DNA of 64,000 nucleotides. It comes from Pseudolabrys sp. (lineage in GTDB: Bacteria > Pseudomonadota > Alphaproteobacteria > Rhizobiales > Xanthobacteraceae). The translations under genes were made by a program, and so were the position numbers. The stretch lies in contig JAHCKG010000002.1 in NCBI GenBank assembly GCA_026125895.1, forward strand, positions 280,034-344,033, given 5' to 3'. Position 1 is the first letter of the stretch. Each line of letters opens with the position of its first letter. The notes under the pieces are model-generated. The model had not been told where the DNA came from and did no database searches. It was given only the letters and a program-made list of their open reading frames with translations. Of this stretch, positions 41,153 to 49,786 are shown in pieces.

Positions 41153-41875
41153 TCAGCCGGCGACCGCTTCCGCCTTCGCCACGCCGAGGTATGCCTCAAG
41201 CGTCGCGGGATCGTTGCGCAGCGCTTCGCTGGTGCCGGCGTGGACGATCTGGCCGCGCTCGAGGATGACGGCGTGATCGACGATGCCGAGAATCTTCTTG
41301 GCGTTCTGCTCGACCAGAATGGCCGAAATCTTCTCCTCGCGGATGATCCGCTGCAAAGCACGAAGAAGCTCCTCGACCAGGATCGGCGCCAGACCTTCCA
41401 TCGGTTCGTCGAGCAGGATGATGCGCGGGTTGAGGATGAGCGCGCGGCCGATCGCCAGCATCTGCTGCTCGCCGCCGGAGAGCTGGCCGCCCATATTGGC
41501 ACGGCGTTCTTTCAACCGCGGGAACATCGCGTAGATGCTCTCCAGCGTCCACGGCCCCTGCTTGGCGATGGCAGTGAGGTTTTCCTCGACGGTGAGCGAC
41601 TTGAAGATGTTGCGCTCCTGCGGCACCCAGCCGACGCCGGCGAGCGCGCGCTGATCGGGCCGCAGCCGCGTGACGTCGCGGCCATCGAGCGCGATGCTGC
41701 CGCCGCGATAGCGCGTGACGCCGACAATCGAATTGATCAGCGTCGTCTTGCCGGCACCGTTGCGCCCGAGCAGCGCCATCGACTGGCCCTCGGGAATGCT
41801 GAACGAGATGCCGCGCAGCACCAGCGCCTGGTCGTAGCCGGCGGACAGGTTGTCGACCTTGAGGACGTCAGGCAT
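41153..41875 (-). CDS. livF: Branched-chain amino acid-type ABC ATPase LivF
   Basis: 240 residues. Walker A GRNGAGKTT, Q-loop VPQERNIF, signature LSGGEQQML and Walker B IILLDEPMEGLAP, with the LivF-typical EENL and EQNAKKIL. Energises import with LivG. Overlaps the end of livG by eight bases. Last gene of the importer operon. Confidence 0.95.
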   Translation of the reverse strand: MPDVLKVDNLSAGYDQALVLRGISFSIPEGQSMALLGRNGAGKTTLINSIVGVTRYRGGSIALDGRDVTRLRPDQRALAGVGWVPQERNIFKSLTVEENLTAIAKQGPWTLESIYAMFPRLKERRANMGGQLSGGEQQMLAIGRALILNPRIILLDEPMEGLAPILVEELLRALQRIIREEKISAILVEQNAKKILGIVDHAVILERGQIVHAGTSEALRNDPATLEAYLGVAKAEAVAG

Positions 41876-42620
41876 CGAGGCTCTCCCCGAGATAGACGGC
41901 CTTGACGCGGGGATCGCGCGCCACCTCGGCGGCAGGCCCTTCGGTGAACAGCCCGCCATTGACCAGCACCGAAATCGTTTCCGAGAACGAGAAGACGATG
42001 TCCATGTCGTGCTCGATCAGCACGACGGTGACGTCCTTCGGCAGCGCGGCGATGCTGCTGAGAATTTCGTGACGCTCCTCGTCCGGCACGCCGGCGGCCG
42101 GCTCGTCGAGCAGCAGCACCTTCGGCCGGCAGGCGATGGCGACGGCGATTTCCAGCAGCCGCTGCTTGCCGTAAGGCAGGATCGAGGTGCGCGTGTTCAT
42201 CACGTCGGCAAGCCGGAAGCGGTCGAGGATGTCGGCGATTTCCTGGTTGAGGCCGGGCTTGGTGCCGGCAACACGCCAGAAATCGGCGCCGTCACCGCGC
42301 CGCTCGGAGATGGCGAGACCGACAGTCTCGAGCGGCGTCAGATCGGGAAACAACTGGTTGATCTGGAACGTGCGCACCATGCCGAGCCGCACGCGCTTCT
42401 GCGGCGACAGGCTGGTGATGTCTTCGCCGTTGAGCACGATGCGCCCGGAGGTCGGCTTGAGCATGCCGGTCAGCAGATTGATCAGCGTCGTCTTGCCGGC
42501 GCCGTTCGGGCCGATCAGCGCATGCCGCGCGCCGGCCTCGAACTTGATCGAGACGTTGTCGGTCGCGGTCAAGCCGCCGAACTGCTTGACGAGATTGGTG
42601 GTCTCGAGGGCAATCGTCAT
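41868..42620 (-). CDS. livG: Branched-chain amino acid-type ABC ATPase LivG
   Basis: 250 residues. Walker A GPNGAGKTTLINLLTGML, the LivG-type MVRTFQINQLFPDLT, and LDEPAAGV in Walker B; the ABC signature is altered to LPYGKQRLLEIAVAI, normal for LivG (YGxQ). Ends VKAVYLGE. Its start overlaps the livM stop by four bases (ATGA). Confidence 0.95.
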   Translation of the reverse strand: MTIALETTNLVKQFGGLTATDNVSIKFEAGARHALIGPNGAGKTTLINLLTGMLKPTSGRIVLNGEDITSLSPQKRVRLGMVRTFQINQLFPDLTPLETVGLAISERRGDGADFWRVAGTKPGLNQEIADILDRFRLADVMNTRTSILPYGKQRLLEIAVAIACRPKVLLLDEPAAGVPDEERHEILSSIAALPKDVTVVLIEHDMDIVFSFSETISVLVNGGLFTEGPAAEVARDPRVKAVYLGESLDA

Positions 42621-43639
42621 GACGCCTGCCCTTTCGCCCGCCAGTCGAGCCGGTTGGCGAGCGCCCGCACCGGCTCGGTCCAGCGCAGCATGCGGTCGCG
42701 GCCGACCATCACCAGCACGACCAGCACCAGGCCGATCCAGAACGGCCAGTACTGCGGCGTCAGCAGCGCCAGATAGTCCTGCATGACCTTGAACACAACG
42801 GCGCCGATCAGGCCGCCGTAGAGATAGCCGGTGCCGCCGATGATCAGCACCAGCAGCAGGTCGGCCGAGCGGTCGAACGAGAACACGTCGAGCGAGGAGA
42901 ACGCCGTGGTCTGCGCCAGCAGGCCGCCGGCGACGCCGGCATAGAACGCGCCGATCGTATAGATCGCCACCAGCCGCGCATCGACGCTGATGCCGATGGC
43001 GCGCGAGCGCAGCGGATTGTCCTTGACCGCCTGGAGCGACAGGCCGAAGGGCGACGCCATCAGGCGCCGCGCGATGAGGAACAGCACGAACAGCACGACG
43101 AGGCTGTAGACGAAGCCGTTATGGCCGAACATGTCGAAGCGGAAGCGGCCGAGGATCGGCTCCATGGTCACGCCCTGCAGGCCGTCGGCGCCGCCGGTCA
43201 GTTCGCTGAACTTGTTGGCGAGTTCGCGCAGCACCAGAGCGACGCCGAGCGAAACCATGAGCCGCGTCAGATCGGCGCCGCGCAGCATCAGGAAGCTGGT
43301 GGCGAAGCCGACCACGGCGGCGATCAGGCCGGCCGCCACCAGCGCCAGCACCGGTTCGGTGATGATGCCGTGCTTGGCGAGCAGCGCCGCCGCGTAGGAG
43401 CCGACGCCGAAGAACGCGGCATGCCCCAGCGAGAGAATGCCGGCGTAGCCAAGGATGAGATCGAGTGACAGCGCGAACAGCGCCAGCCAGGCGATCTCGG
43501 TCAGAATGAGATGCTTGTTCGGCAGCAGCCAGATCATGCCGAAGGCGATCGCCCAGAAAACGAATTCGAGCGGGTGCCATCGCGCGCGGGCGAGAATGCC
43601 CTGCGCGGCGCGCTTGGCGGTGGGCGTCTGTTCGCTCAT
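42617..43639 (-). CDS. livM: ABC permease LivM
   Basis: 340 residues, about ten membrane segments; LSLDLILGYAGILSLGHAAFFGVG and the coupling-helix region LQAVKDNPLRSRAIGIS are typical LivM sequence. The N-terminus has a 20-residue basic cytoplasmic extension. Starts within the livH stop (four-base overlap). Confidence 0.94.
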   Translation of the reverse strand: MSEQTPTAKRAAQGILARARWHPLEFVFWAIAFGMIWLLPNKHLILTEIAWLALFALSLDLILGYAGILSLGHAAFFGVGSYAAALLAKHGIITEPVLALVAAGLIAAVVGFATSFLMLRGADLTRLMVSLGVALVLRELANKFSELTGGADGLQGVTMEPILGRFRFDMFGHNGFVYSLVVLFVLFLIARRLMASPFGLSLQAVKDNPLRSRAIGISVDARLVAIYTIGAFYAGVAGGLLAQTTAFSSLDVFSFDRSADLLLVLIIGGTGYLYGGLIGAVVFKVMQDYLALLTPQYWPFWIGLVLVVLVMVGRDRMLRWTEPVRALANRLDWRAKGQAS

Positions 43640-44496
43640 TTGCTGCCCGCCCGCGCGAAGAGGCCCTGCGGCCGCCAGATCAGAACGACGATCATGATGG
43701 TGTAGATGACGAAGGCCCCGAGCTTCGGCACGTAGTATTTGCCGGCGACATCGGCGATGCCGAGCAGGAGCGAGGCGAGGAACGGCCCGGTAATGCTCGA
43801 GGTGCCGCCGACGGTGACGACGATGAGGAAGTAGATCATGTATTTCAGCGGAAAGGTCGGATCGAGACCGAGGATTTCGGTGCCGAGCGCGCCGCCGAGC
43901 CCGGCCAGCCCCGAGCCGAAGGCGAAGGTCAGCGCGAAGATGTTGCCGACATTGATGCCGAGACCGCGCGCGACGCGCTGGTCATCGACCGCGGCGCGCA
44001 GGCGGCTGCCGAAGCGGGTGTAGACGAGGACATATTGCAAAGCGAGCGCCAGCGCGCCGCAGATGACGATGATCATCAGCCGGTAGCGGCCCATGCCGAT
44101 GCCGAAGACGTGGATTTGGCCCTGCAGGGCGTCGGGGATCCGGGCGAAGACCTGCGACGAGCCCATCGCATAGTCGGCGGCCGCGACCGCCATGAAGACG
44201 AGACCGATGGTGAACAGTACCTGGTCGAGATGCGGCTTGCGGTAGATGTGGACGTAGAACGCCTTCTCCATCACGAAGCCGATGATCGCGCTGACGAAGA
44301 ACGCGCAGATGACCGACACCCAGAACGGCACGCCGAGATTGTTGACCAGGATGACGAGCGCGTAACCGCCGGCCATGGCAAAGGCGCCGTGGGCGAGGTT
44401 CACGAGGTTCATCAGGCCGAGGGTGACGGACAGCCCGCATGCCAGCACGAACAGCAGCATGCCGTAGGCAATTCCGTCGAACAGGATCGTCAGCAT
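43636..44496 (-). CDS. livH: ABC permease LivH
   Basis: 286 residues, about eight membrane segments. GLSVTLGLMNLVNLAHGAFA near the N-terminus, and FGSRLRAAVDDQRVARGLGI as the coupling segment, both typical of LivH. Overlaps livM by four bases. 98 bases with a hairpin separate it from the binding-protein gene. Confidence 0.94.
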   Translation of the reverse strand: MLTILFDGIAYGMLLFVLACGLSVTLGLMNLVNLAHGAFAMAGGYALVILVNNLGVPFWVSVICAFFVSAIIGFVMEKAFYVHIYRKPHLDQVLFTIGLVFMAVAAADYAMGSSQVFARIPDALQGQIHVFGIGMGRYRLMIIVICGALALALQYVLVYTRFGSRLRAAVDDQRVARGLGINVGNIFALTFAFGSGLAGLGGALGTEILGLDPTFPLKYMIYFLIVVTVGGTSSITGPFLASLLLGIADVAGKYYVPKLGAFVIYTIMIVVLIWRPQGLFARAGSK

Positions 44497-44542
44497 GAAA
44501 TGAGAGCGCTTTCGCGGGGGAGCGGGTCAGGAAATCGTTTCT

Positions 44543-44583
44543 GGAAAATGGGCGCACGAAGCCCTATTCGTGCGCCCTTTTCC
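44543..44583 (-). terminator. Intercistronic hairpin between binding protein and livH
   Basis: Stem GGGCGCACGAA (44550-44560) / TTCGTGCGCCC (44567-44577), extended by GGAAAA / TTTTCC with one mismatch. On minus, the stem is followed by ATTTTCC. Such a partial terminator would keep the binding-protein transcript far more abundant than livHMGF, the usual need of ABC importers. Confidence 0.7.
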
Positions 44584-44594
44584 GGTAACGGCGT

Positions 44595-45761
44595 CTACTT
44601 CTTGATCTTCGCCGGATCCTTGACGTCCTTGAACGTCTCGAATTCGACATTGTAGAGCTGACCGTTCTTCTTCTCGACCTTGCGCATATAGATGTTCTGC
44701 ACGATGTCGCGGGTTTCCGGATCGATCGAGATCGGGCCGCGCGGGCTTTCCCACTTCATGCCCTTCATCGCCGCGATCAGCGAGTCGCCGTCGGCCTTGC
44801 CGCCGGTCTTCTTGAGCGCTTCGTAGATGAGGTGCATGCCGTCATAGCCGCCGACCGACATGAAGTTCGGACGGAAGCCCGCGGCCTTGGTGAAGTCCGC
44901 GACGTACTTCTTGTTCATCGCGGAGTCGTGGTCGGCCGAATACATGTGCGCGGTGACGGCGCCGATTACGGCATCGCCCATCTGCGGCAGCAGGTCGTCG
45001 TCGGTGACGTCGCCCGGTCCGATGACCTTGATGCCGGCCTTGTCGAGGCCGCGCTCGGTGTACTGCTTCATGAAGGTCGCGCCCTGCCCCGACGGCACGA
45101 ACACGAAGATCGCGTCCGGCTTGGCGTCGGCCGCGCGCTGCAGGAACGGCGCGAAGTCCGGGTTGGCGAGCGGCGCCTTGATGGTCTCGACGACCTGACC
45201 GCCGTCCTTCTTGAAGGTGTCGATGAACCACTTCTCCGCGTCGGCGCCCGGCGCGTAGTCGGAGACGATGGTCACGACCTTCTTGATGTTGTTCTTGGCG
45301 GCCCAGTCGGCGACGATCACCGACGACTGCGGCAGCGTGAAGCTGGTGCGCACGATGTACGGCGACTTCTCGGTGATGATCGAGGTGCCGGCCGCCATGA
45401 CGAGTTCGACCACCTTGGCCTCGGCCGACAGCGGCGCCACGGCGAGCGCCGCGGGCGTCACTTCGAAGCCGGCCACCACGCTGACCTTGTCGTTGACGAT
45501 CAGTTCCTGCGACAGGCGCTTGGCGTTATCCGGAACGCTGCCGGTGTCGCGCAGGATGACCTGGATCTTCTTGCCGGCGACGGTGTCGCCGTGCTCCTTC
45601 ATGTACAGGTCCACGGCGGCCTTGATCTGCTTGCCGGTGGAAGCCTGCGAACCGGTCATCGAGATCACGAGACCGACCTTGACGGTATCCTGCGCGTAAG
45701 CGCCGCCGGCCATCAGGCCCGCGATCGCCGTACCGACTGCGAATTTTACGAACGTCCTCAT
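44595..45761 (-). CDS. Leu/Ile/Val-type ABC substrate-binding protein
   Basis: 388 residues. Signal peptide ending GGAYA-QDTVK; periplasmic type I fold: VGLVISMTGSQASTGKQIKA, VAGFEVTPAALAVAPLS, IITEKSPYIVRTSFTL, DAIFVFVPSGQGATFMKQYT and MSVGGYDGMHLIYEAL. The ligand may be a branched-chain amino acid or an aromatic acid; sequence does not decide. RBS AGGAGG six bases before ATG. First gene of the importer operon. Confidence 0.93.
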   Translation of the reverse strand: MRTFVKFAVGTAIAGLMAGGAYAQDTVKVGLVISMTGSQASTGKQIKAAVDLYMKEHGDTVAGKKIQVILRDTGSVPDNAKRLSQELIVNDKVSVVAGFEVTPAALAVAPLSAEAKVVELVMAAGTSIITEKSPYIVRTSFTLPQSSVIVADWAAKNNIKKVVTIVSDYAPGADAEKWFIDTFKKDGGQVVETIKAPLANPDFAPFLQRAADAKPDAIFVFVPSGQGATFMKQYTERGLDKAGIKVIGPGDVTDDDLLPQMGDAVIGAVTAHMYSADHDSAMNKKYVADFTKAAGFRPNFMSVGGYDGMHLIYEALKKTGGKADGDSLIAAMKGMKWESPRGPISIDPETRDIVQNIYMRKVEKKNGQLYNVEFETFKDVKDPAKIKK

Positions 45762-46017
45762 ACGTTTCCTCCTCTTACCCCTTGGTGTCTTTTGCGGTGC
45801 TTTCGCCTACGCGGCACAGCCTGCGTATTCAAGCCCCGTCAGATCTTGCGTCTTGCCACACTACATCTTTGCCTCGGCGGCCGCGATTCCGCCTTTGGGC
45901 GAAGGACACACCGACGACTGCGGCAAGCGACCGCGGATACGGGTGCGCTGCCGCAGGACCTTCACTAAGCCGAGGACTAGCCATTTTCCTAATCGATAGT
46001 GTAAATAGAACGCATAA

Positions 46018-46028
46018 ATTCAATGAAT
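46018..46028. promoter_or_regulatory. Candidate LysR binding half-site palindrome
   Basis: ATTCA-A-TGAAT in the 290-base divergent region between the binding-protein gene and the LysR gene. It has the T-N9/11-A form of LysR boxes. It is close to the LysR start, fitting autoregulation. Confidence 0.4.
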
Positions 46029-46051
46029 ACCTTAAGCGCCACGGGCCGGCA

Positions 46052-46984
46052 ATGTCCCTGCAATCCTTCGACCTCAACCTGCTGCGCGTTCTGGAAGTGC
46101 TGATCGACGAGCGCAGCGTCACCCGCGCTGCCAAGCGATTGGGCCGCACGCAGCCGGCCGTGAGCAATTCGCTGTCGCGGCTGCGCAAGCTGCTCGGCGA
46201 CGACCTGCTGGTGCCGACCGGCAAGGGCATGATGCCGACGCCGCGCGCCGAGATGCTGCGCGCCTCGGTGCAGGAGGTGCTGGCGCTGACGGCGAAGTCG
46301 CTGTTCCACCAGGACGGCTTCGATCCGATGGTGGACCGGGGCATGTTCCGCATCAGCATGCCGGACCGCCTCAACCTGGCGATCCTGCCGCCGCTGCTCG
46401 AGCGCATCCGCAAGTCGGCGCCGGCGATGGACGTGCAGATCATCACCGCCGCGCGATCGGAGGCCATCCGCCTCCTCGATACCGAAGACGTCGATGTCGG
46501 ACTCGGCTGGTTCGACGATATCCCCCGGCACTGCCGCCACGAGGTGCTGCGCGAGGAACAGCTGTTCTGCGTGTTTCGCCACGATCATCCGGTGCGGCAG
46601 TCGAAATTCACCATCGACAACGTGCTCGCTTATCCGCACCTCGTCGTCACCGGCCGCGGCCGTACCTCGGCGATCTTCGACGACCTGTTGCAGCGCCACG
46701 GCAAGAAACGCCGCGCCCAGACCATCGTCTCGAGTTTTTCGGCGGTGCCGCAGCTCCTGGCGTCGAGCGACATGATCGGCGTCTTCACCCAGCTCGCGGC
46801 GGATGCCTTCACCTCGTCCTACAAGCTGATGAAGCGGCCGGTGCCGCTCGATGTCGGGACGATCTCGACCTACATGGTCTGGCACGCGCGCAACGACCGC
46901 GACGCGCGGCAGAACTGGCTGCGGCAGCAGATCAGAGCCGGCTACGAGCGGCTCAAGCCGAGCCGGCCGGCGGCACGAAGCTGA
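46052..46984 (+). CDS. LysR-family regulator, divergent to the importer
   Basis: 310 residues. Winged HTH: FDLNLLRVLEVLIDERSVTR, AAKRLGRTQPAVSNSLSRLR; effector domain of the NodD/NahR-like subgroup (FRISMPDRLNLAILPPLLER; GLGWFDDIPRHCRHEVL). Probably controls the divergent liv-type operon in response to its substrate; this subgroup often senses aromatics. No clear RBS; the start opens the HTH. Confidence 0.9.
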   Translation: MSLQSFDLNLLRVLEVLIDERSVTRAAKRLGRTQPAVSNSLSRLRKLLGDDLLVPTGKGMMPTPRAEMLRASVQEVLALTAKSLFHQDGFDPMVDRGMFRISMPDRLNLAILPPLLERIRKSAPAMDVQIITAARSEAIRLLDTEDVDVGLGWFDDIPRHCRHEVLREEQLFCVFRHDHPVRQSKFTIDNVLAYPHLVVTGRGRTSAIFDDLLQRHGKKRRAQTIVSSFSAVPQLLASSDMIGVFTQLAADAFTSSYKLMKRPVPLDVGTISTYMVWHARNDRDARQNWLRQQIRAGYERLKPSRPAARS

Positions 46985-47019
46985 GCCGGCTGCTGCAGGA
47001 TCGGGATTTCAGGCATGTC

Positions 47020-47040
47020 ACCGGTTTGAGAAAAACCGGT
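47020..47040. terminator. Small hairpin between LysR gene and tRNA
   Basis: ACCGGTTT - GAGAA - AAACCGGT. Placed between the convergent LysR gene and the tRNA 3' end; no clean T-run follows on either strand, so a weak terminator at best. Confidence 0.35.
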
Positions 47041-47046
47041 CAAATT

Positions 47047-47131
47047 TGGTGCGGCCGAGAAGACTCGAACTTCCACGGTTTTACCCGCTGCCACCTCAAG
47101 GCAGTGCGTCTACCAATTCCGCCACGGCCGC
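47047..47131 (-). tRNA. tRNA-Leu (anticodon GAG), CCA encoded
   Basis: On minus: acceptor GCGGCCG pairs with CGGCCGC + A; D-arm GCGGAATTGGTAGACGC; anticodon arm CTGCC-TTGAGGT-GGCAG gives GAG; a long variable arm as expected for Leu; T-loop TTCGAGT in stem GAAG/CTTC. CCA at 47049-47047 is encoded. Confidence 0.96.
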
Positions 47132-47276
47132 ATCCGTAAAAGAGCGCCAACCGGCTGCTCTCGGCGCGGACCGTCTATCAAATAGGAATTGGCCATACAA
47201 GGGCCGTGGCGCCTTTCCGGCCCCGGTGGGGCGGATTTTCCTCAGGCCGTCAAGCCGTTAGGCAGACAGCCGGAAA

Positions 47277-47516
47277 TCAGCGCATGTCCGGCGAGCGCGG
47301 CAGCAATTCGCCGACTTCGACGGCGATGCGGTTGCCATTGACGACCACGGTCCCCTGCGCCACGGGCATGTTGTTGGCCAGCACCTTGACGGCGTCGTCC
47401 TCGGTGGCGTCGAGTTCGATGATGGCGCCGCGGCCGAGCCGGAGCACCTGATGGACCGGCATGGTGGTCGTGCCGAGCACGACCGTTATGTCGACCGAAA
47501 CCTTGTCGAATGTGGC
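47277..47516 (-). CDS. fliN: Orphan FliN-type flagellar motor switch protein
   Basis: 79 residues, essentially one SpoA/FliN domain: VSVDITVVLGTTTMPVHQVL, RLGRGAIIELDATEDDAVKV, GTVVVNGNRIAVEVGELLP. Forms the C-ring base with FliM and FliG. The start is probably TTG at 47516 (ATFDKVSV), with GAGG 11 bases upstream; no ATG is available. No flagellar gene is adjacent; short FliN-like orphans occur in Bradyrhizobiaceae. Confidence 0.85.
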   Translation of the reverse strand, partial: ATFDKVSVDITVVLGTTTMPVHQVLRLGRGAIIELDATEDDAVKVLANNMPVAQGTVVVNGNRIAVEVGELLPRSPDMR

Positions 47517-47591
47517 CAAGTTCCCAAATTCCTCAGAATGCCCGCCCCCCAATGGCCGGGCCCCCTCAAGTCACCATGCTATGGTTAACCG

Positions 47592-48332
47592 GTGATTAAC
47601 GTGCGCGACGAGCTCAAAACCGGAATGCCGGCGCCAGCCGGCGCACCTCCCGTGGAATGGCGCATTTCGGAGGGTTTGACGCCCTATCCCGAGGCCGTGG
47701 CCTTCATGGAGGCCCGCGCAGCGGCGATTGCCCGCGGCGAGGCCCCGGAACTCGTCTGGCTGGTGGAACACCCGCCACTTTATACCGCCGGCACCTCGGC
47801 CGACCGCGCCGATGTGCTGGAGGCTCGCTTTCCGGTGTTCGATTCGGGCCGCGGCGGCCAGATGACCTATCACGGCCCCGGCCAGCGGGTCGGCTACGTC
47901 ATGCTCGACCTGCGCCGGCGCGGGCCGGACGTGCGCCGCTTCGTCGCCACGCTCGAGGAATGGATCATCCGCACGCTCGCCGCCTTCAACGTGCGCGGCG
48001 AGCGGCGCGAGGATCGCATCGGTGTCTGGGTGAAGCGGCCCGATAAAGGCGACGGCTTCGAGGACAAGATCGCCGCCCTCGGCATCCGGGTGTCGCGCTG
48101 GGTGACGCTGCACGGCGTCGCCGTCAATGTCGAACCCGATCTCTCCCACTTCGGCGGCATCGTGCCCTGCGGCGTGTCCGTGCAGCGCTACGGCGTCACC
48201 AGCCTCGCCGATCTCGGCCAGATGGTGAGCCTGCCGGAATTCGACGTCAGCTTCCGGCAGGCGTTCGAGGAGCTGTTCGGCGCGACCGCCGGCGCTCAGG
48301 CGGCGCGCGAAGAGGCCGGCACCGCGAGCTGA
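47592..48332 (+). CDS. lipB: Octanoyltransferase LipB
   Basis: 246 residues. Transfers octanoyl from ACP to lipoyl domains. Key parts: [60 protein letters not shown] (catalytic Lys in the usual place) and [18 protein letters not shown] (catalytic Cys). Start GTG at 47592 from length; an ATG ten codons on is possible. The last 37 bases overlap the convergent tautomerase gene. Confidence 0.94.
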   Translation: MINVRDELKTGMPAPAGAPPVEWRISEGLTPYPEAVAFMEARAAAIARGEAPELVWLVEHPPLYTAGTSADRADVLEARFPVFDSGRGGQMTYHGPGQRVGYVMLDLRRRGPDVRRFVATLEEWIIRTLAAFNVRGERREDRIGVWVKRPDKGDGFEDKIAALGIRVSRWVTLHGVAVNVEPDLSHFGGIVPCGVSVQRYGVTSLADLGQMVSLPEFDVSFRQAFEELFGATAGAQAAREEAGTAS

Positions 48333-48724
48333 CGCGCGATATAGCGCCTCCCTTGCGTCAACCCGCCGAAGCCGTAGGCGTCGTCGTGGACGTCGTGGAC
48401 GTGCACGTAGCTCTCCTCATGCAGCGGCCCGAGCAGCCGGCCGAACGCCGCATAGGTCTCGGCGATGAACGCCGCCTTCTCGTCCTTGGTGTTGGTGCCG
48501 TCGGTGATGTGGATGTCGAGCCAGACGCTGGCGAGCTTCTGCTCGGCGAGCGAGCGGCCGCCGCAGAACCAGTCCTCCGGCGGCACCGTGGTGACGATGA
48601 TGGCGGTCACCTTCGGATCCTTGCCGAGGATGGTCGATGACAGACGGCTGACCTCGGCGGCCACCGCCGCCTTGTCGGGCATTTCGGCGTGCGGGCTCGA
48701 CAAGGTCACGGTGATCAGCGGCAT
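48296..48724 (-). CDS. Tautomerase-family protein
   Basis: 142 residues. MPLITVTL gives the catalytic Pro1 after Met removal; later [19 protein letters not shown] and [20 protein letters not shown] follow the long 4-oxalocrotonate tautomerase/MIF type. Faces a LysR gene divergently over 87 bases that hold a palindrome, so probably regulated by it. GGGAG upstream. Confidence 0.88.
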   Translation of the reverse strand: MPLITVTLSSPHAEMPDKAAVAAEVSRLSSTILGKDPKVTAIIVTTVPPEDWFCGGRSLAEQKLASVWLDIHITDGTNTKDEKAAFIAETYAAFGRLLGPLHEESYVHVHDVHDDAYGFGGLTQGRRYIARQLAVPASSRAA

Positions 48725-48772
48725 GGGCGTTCTCCCTTGAATGCGATGGACGCAAGCTAGCGCGGCCGCTAT

Positions 48773-48784
48773 GATTTATAAATC
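48773..48784. promoter_or_regulatory. Palindrome in tautomerase/LysR divergent promoter
   Basis: GATTTATAAATC, a perfect 12-bp palindrome between the two divergent genes. Likely site of the LysR protein at 48812, and overlapping an AT-rich -10 for either gene. Confidence 0.5.
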
Positions 48785-48811
48785 TCATCGCCCATGATAA
48801 CAGTGATAACG

Positions 48812-49687
48812 ATGTCAAATCATGCCCCGGCCCTCGATATCGACGCCGTGCGCGCCTTCGCGCTGGTCGCGGAACTATCGAGCTTCACGCGCGCCGCGCA
48901 GACGGTCGGCATGACGCAGTCGGCGATCAGCCTGAAGCTCAAGCGCCTGGAAGACCGCCTCGGCCTCAAGCTGGTCGAGCGTACGCCGCGCTCGGTGCGG
49001 CTGACCGAGCACGGCGCTTCGTTTCTGACGCGGGCGCGCGACCTCCTCGCCGCGCACGACCGGGCGCTCGGGCCGGACGAGGCGCCGGCGCGGCGACTCG
49101 TCATCGGCTTCAGCGATCACGTCGCCGGTCCCGACCTGACGCCGCTGATGGCGCGCATGGCCGGCTTCGATCCCGGCCTGCGACTCGACGTCCGCATCGG
49201 CTTGTCCGGCGATCTCGTCGATGCCTTCGAGGCCGGCAAGCTCGACGCCGTGGTGGTGCGGCGCGAGCGGCACCGGCGCGGCGGCGAGACGCTCGCCGAC
49301 GACGCCTTCGGCTGGTTCGCCGCGCCCGGCTACCGCCAGCCGCCCGGCGAACCGCTGCGGCTCGCCATGCTCGCGGCGCCCTGCGGCGTGCGCAATCACG
49401 CCATCCGCACGCTCGACAAGGCCAAGGTCGCATGGGCCGAGGCCTTTACCGGCGGCGGCGTCACCGCGATCGCCGCTGCGGCGGAGGCCGGCCTTGCCAT
49501 CACACCACTGGCGCGGCGTATCGCGCCGCCGGGGCTGATCGACATCGGCCCCGCTTTCAAGCTGCCAGCGCTCGGCAAATCGCCTGTCGTGCTTTACGCC
49601 CGCGCCGCCGATGCACGGACCGGCGCATCGCTGCGCGCGCTTGCCGCGGCGTTTCGCGGCCTCAGCGGACGCGGGGTATCCCGCTGA
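48812..49687 (+). CDS. LysR-family regulator, divergent to the tautomerase
   Basis: 291 residues. HTH: ALDIDAVRAFALVAELSSFT, RAAQTVGMTQSAISLKLKRL; effector domain with VIGFSDHVAGPDLTPLMARM and RRERHRRGGETLADDAFGWF. The effector is unknown. The start at 48812 (MSNHAPAL) is preferred to an ATG 18 bases earlier. It probably controls the tautomerase gene. Confidence 0.9.
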   Translation: MSNHAPALDIDAVRAFALVAELSSFTRAAQTVGMTQSAISLKLKRLEDRLGLKLVERTPRSVRLTEHGASFLTRARDLLAAHDRALGPDEAPARRLVIGFSDHVAGPDLTPLMARMAGFDPGLRLDVRIGLSGDLVDAFEAGKLDAVVVRRERHRRGGETLADDAFGWFAAPGYRQPPGEPLRLAMLAAPCGVRNHAIRTLDKAKVAWAEAFTGGGVTAIAAAAEAGLAITPLARRIAPPGLIDIGPAFKLPALGKSPVVLYARAADARTGASLRALAAAFRGLSGRGVSR

Positions 49688-49786
49688 TTTGGCGCATGGC
49701 ATCCATGCCGCCGGCTCGATGACCAAAGGAAACGGCGGCGCCGGCCGTTGCTTATCCGGAGACTCGAATTTCCGGAGCCCGCCGAC

